Below, in pieces: positions 5,033 through 6,597 of a DNA stretch of 6,597 nt. This stretch comes from Deltaproteobacteria bacterium. GTDB lineage: Bacteria > Desulfobacterota > Desulfobaccia > Desulfobaccales > 0-14-0-80-60-11. The notes under the pieces are model-generated. The model was not told where the DNA came from, did no database searches, and worked only from the letters and a program-made list of their open reading frames with translations. The stretch covers positions 1 through 6,597 of the forward strand of contig JAKAGH010000178.1 in assembly GCA_021817645.1 (NCBI GenBank), given 5' to 3'. Every line of letters starts with the position of its first letter. The stretch's first letter is position 1. The translations under genes and the position numbers were made by a program.

Positions 5033-6025
5033 ATGGTAATTTCAGATAAACGCAAGAAGCCACTAATCTGCTTGGGAGCGGCCCTGCTCCTCGCCCTGGC
5101 CTGGCTCCTGCCCGCGTCCGGTTTTATCAATCCCTACGTGGTGCAGATCCTCATGTACGTGGGGATCAACATGATCCTCACTCTGAGCCTGAACCTGGTG
5201 AACGGCTACATGGGAGAGTTTTCCGTGGGCCACGCCGGGTTCATGGGCCTCGGCGCTTATGCGGCCTCCATCTTCACTGTCTGGGTCCTGCCCCGGGCCT
5301 GGGCTTTTTGGGCCTTTCCGGCCGTATTGGTGGCGGGGGGCCTGGCGGCCGCGGTGGCCGGGCTGGTGGTGGCTTTTCCGTCGTTTCGCACCCGGGGGGA
5401 TTACCTGGCCATCGTTACCCTGGCCTTCAACATGATCGTCAAAAGCGTGCTGGAGAACCTGGAAGTCCTGGGAGGCCCCCGGGGCTTTCTGGGCATGCCC
5501 CGCCTTACCAACCTCTTCTGGGTGACGGCCTGGGTGCTGATCACGGTGATCGTGCTGCGCCGCCTGGTCTATTCCAATTTCGGCCGGGGCATTACTGCCA
5601 TCCGGGAAGACGAGGTGGCCGCCAACCTCACGGGCGTGGACACGCGGCGCCTCAAGCTTTATGCCTTTCTCATCTCCGCGTTTTTCGCGGGGGTGGCCGG
5701 GGGGCTGTTTGCGCACCTGCTGCAGTTTATCAACCCCCGGAGCTTCTCCATCCTCAAATCCACGGACATGCTGGTCATGGTTTACCTGGGGGGCGTGGGC
5801 AGCCTCACCGGCTCGCTGCTGGGGGCCACCATCTTTACCGTGCTCATGGAGATTCTGCGGCCCCTGGGCCTGTGGCGCTGGGTGGTGGGGCCGCTGCTCT
5901 TGGTGTTATTAATGATCTTTCGGCCCCAGGGGATCATGGGGTTCAGGGAATGGAAGTGGCAGAGGGGGCGGGCAGTGAGCGGTGAGCAGGGGCCAGGGGT
6001 CAGGGGTCAGGGGCCAGTATTATAG
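5033..6025 (+). CDS. livM: Branched-chain amino acid ABC transporter permease LivM, with repeat-encoded C-terminal tail
   Basis: A 330-residue second permease of the importer, in the inner membrane. After a short charged N-terminus (residues 1-9) come about eight to ten hydrophobic segments with the family landmarks LTLSLNLVNGYMGEFSVGHA, FRTRGDYLAIVTLAF, the ATPase-contacting loop AIREDEVAANLTGVD and a terminal FRPQGIMGFREW. The family-like protein ends there, at about residue 309; the last 20 or so residues (RGRAVSGEQGPGVRGQGPVL) are encoded by a tandem heptamer array and look like an accidental extension. The ATG at 5033 gives a normal N-terminus but lacks a ribosome site, as in livH; the preceding bases are pyrimidine-rich. 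No livG or livF follows, so the ATPases must be encoded elsewhere or have been lost. Confidence 0.92.
   Translation: MVISDKRKKPLICLGAALLLALAWLLPASGFINPYVVQILMYVGINMILTLSLNLVNGYMGEFSVGHAGFMGLGAYAASIFTVWVLPRAWAFWAFPAVLVAGGLAAAVAGLVVAFPSFRTRGDYLAIVTLAFNMIVKSVLENLEVLGGPRGFLGMPRLTNLFWVTAWVLITVIVLRRLVYSNFGRGITAIREDEVAANLTGVDTRRLKLYAFLISAFFAGVAGGLFAHLLQFINPRSFSILKSTDMLVMVYLGGVGSLTGSLLGATIFTVLMEILRPLGLWRWVVGPLLLVLLMIFRPQGIMGFREWKWQRGRAVSGEQGPGVRGQGPVL
5968..6016 (+). repeat. GC-rich tandem heptamer array at the livM 3' end
   Basis: Seven successive 7-base units, GCGGGCA, GTGAGCG, GTGAGCA, GGGGCCA, GGGGTCA, GGGGTCA, GGGGCCA, occupy the last codons of livM. The last four are nearly identical. The period equals that of the AT-richer elements flanking livH, though the unit sequence differs. 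The array is read through by the livM frame, and GTATTATAG follows it, the same nine bases that precede element 1 (3902-3910). Confidence 0.7.
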
Positions 6026-6042
6026 GGCGTGCCGGGCACGCC
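6026..6042 (+). terminator. GC-rich palindrome just after livM
   Basis: GGCGTGC (6026-6032) pairs perfectly with GCACGCC (6036-6042) around a three-base loop CGG, immediately after the livM stop. Only a short T-containing stretch (CTTTTC) follows, about 14 bases on, so termination would be weak or factor-dependent. It could equally be a repetitive extragenic palindrome. It also marks the last GC-rich DNA before the composition change. Confidence 0.4.
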
Positions 6043-6107
6043 GAATTACGACCAATCTTTTCTTGAAAAAGAATGTATAAATCATAATTTATTTATTGAG
6101 AGGGGAA

Positions 6108-6597
6108 ATGGTAACCAAAATGTCTGGCTTTAGTTTAGCTATTAGCATGGGCTCATTGATTATTTCAATGATATCATTTTATTTTGCAAGGAAGTCGTGG
6201 CAGGAAGCTAATCGTCCAATCGTTACTGTACGGATAACAATGGCAAGAAGTGGACAAACCACAACAGCATTGAATATCCTGATAAACAATACAGGTAACC
6301 GTCCAGCAAAAAATGTAAGTCTAACTATCAACAAATCGGAATTAGAAAAATACCTTTCAAAGAACGCTGATCAAACCCTTATAGATGATATAACTAATTG
6401 TTTCAAGGAAACAATCTTAATTTTAGAAAATGGAAGGAATATTACTAATAGTTTTGGAGCGTTTTCGGATGATGAAACAGCCAACACTTGGACAAAACCA
6501 TGTATCCTTAATATTAAAGTAAGTTATGAAGATTTGGATGAAAGACGCTTTTCACATTATCAGCAGGTCTTGGTAAGATCTGATGATGGATTCGCTG
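6108..6597 (+). CDS. Unrecognised single-pass membrane protein, N-terminal 163 residues (3' end outside window)
   Basis: An open frame from ATG 6108 to the window end without a stop, preceded by a good ribosome site AGAGGGG (6099-6105). I do not recognise a named family. The protein starts with a short polar stretch, one membrane segment (about residues 7-27, GFSLAISMGSLIISMISFYF), then RKSWQEANRP and a soluble part rich in short beta-like stretches (NILINNTGNRPAKNVSLTI), a pattern seen in many bacterial hypothetical proteins with a membrane anchor followed by an Ig-like beta domain; that reading is inference. Codon use is strongly A/T-ending (AAT, TTA, ATT), in contrast with the G/C-ending codons of livM next door, which suggests acquisition by transfer. 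The soluble part probably faces the cytoplasm, since R and K follow the membrane segment. Confidence 0.75.
   Translation, partial: MVTKMSGFSLAISMGSLIISMISFYFARKSWQEANRPIVTVRITMARSGQTTTALNILINNTGNRPAKNVSLTINKSELEKYLSKNADQTLIDDITNCFKETILILENGRNITNSFGAFSDDETANTWTKPCILNIKVSYEDLDERRFSHYQQVLVRSDDGFA

Overview
The window looks like a chromosomal segment from an anaerobic, GC-rich bacterium, most likely a member of the Desulfobacterota (the former Deltaproteobacteria). The inference rests on three things together: an HdrA/MvhD electron-transfer pair whose MvhD-like subunit appears to contain selenocysteine, a MucR/Ros-type zinc-finger regulator with a full Cys2His2 site, and a Crp/Dnr-like regulator beside a branched-chain amino acid transporter. 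I cannot name the species from sequence alone.

Layout. Bases 2-481 (+) are the C-terminal end of an HdrA-like flavoprotein with two [4Fe-4S] ferredoxin motifs. Fifteen bases later, 497-961 (+) encodes an MvhD-type [2Fe-2S] subunit, read through an in-frame TGA at 545-547. A 7-bp hairpin placed where a bacterial SECIS belongs follows that TGA. A strong intrinsic terminator at 1048-1076 closes this electron-transfer operon. Two regulator genes on the minus strand follow: a MucR/Ros zinc-finger protein (1165-1611), with its own near-consensus promoter in an AT-rich gap, and a Crp/Fnr-family regulator (1804-2451). The Crp homology continues about 15 codons upstream without any ATG, GTG or TTG, so an ATC start is possible.

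Divergently from the Crp gene runs a livK-livH-livM cluster (2733-6025, +), encoding the lipoprotein receptor and two permeases of a branched-chain amino acid type ABC importer. Both gaps around livH are filled by related, 7-bp-periodic inverted repeats that would fold into long hairpins in the mRNA. A GC-rich heptamer array of similar period forms the end of livM and is translated. The ATPase genes livG and livF do not follow. Instead composition drops sharply to AT-rich at about 6043, and an unrelated single-pass membrane protein gene begins at 6108 and runs off the window.

How the parts work together: HdrA and MvhD normally form part of a cytoplasmic, flavin-based electron-transfer complex that passes electrons from a hydrogenase or formate dehydrogenase to HdrA. 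LivKHM would import amino acids or related small molecules, but needs ATPases from elsewhere. The most notable observations are the selenocysteine MvhD, the heptameric hairpin elements flanking livH, and the composition break that replaces livGF.
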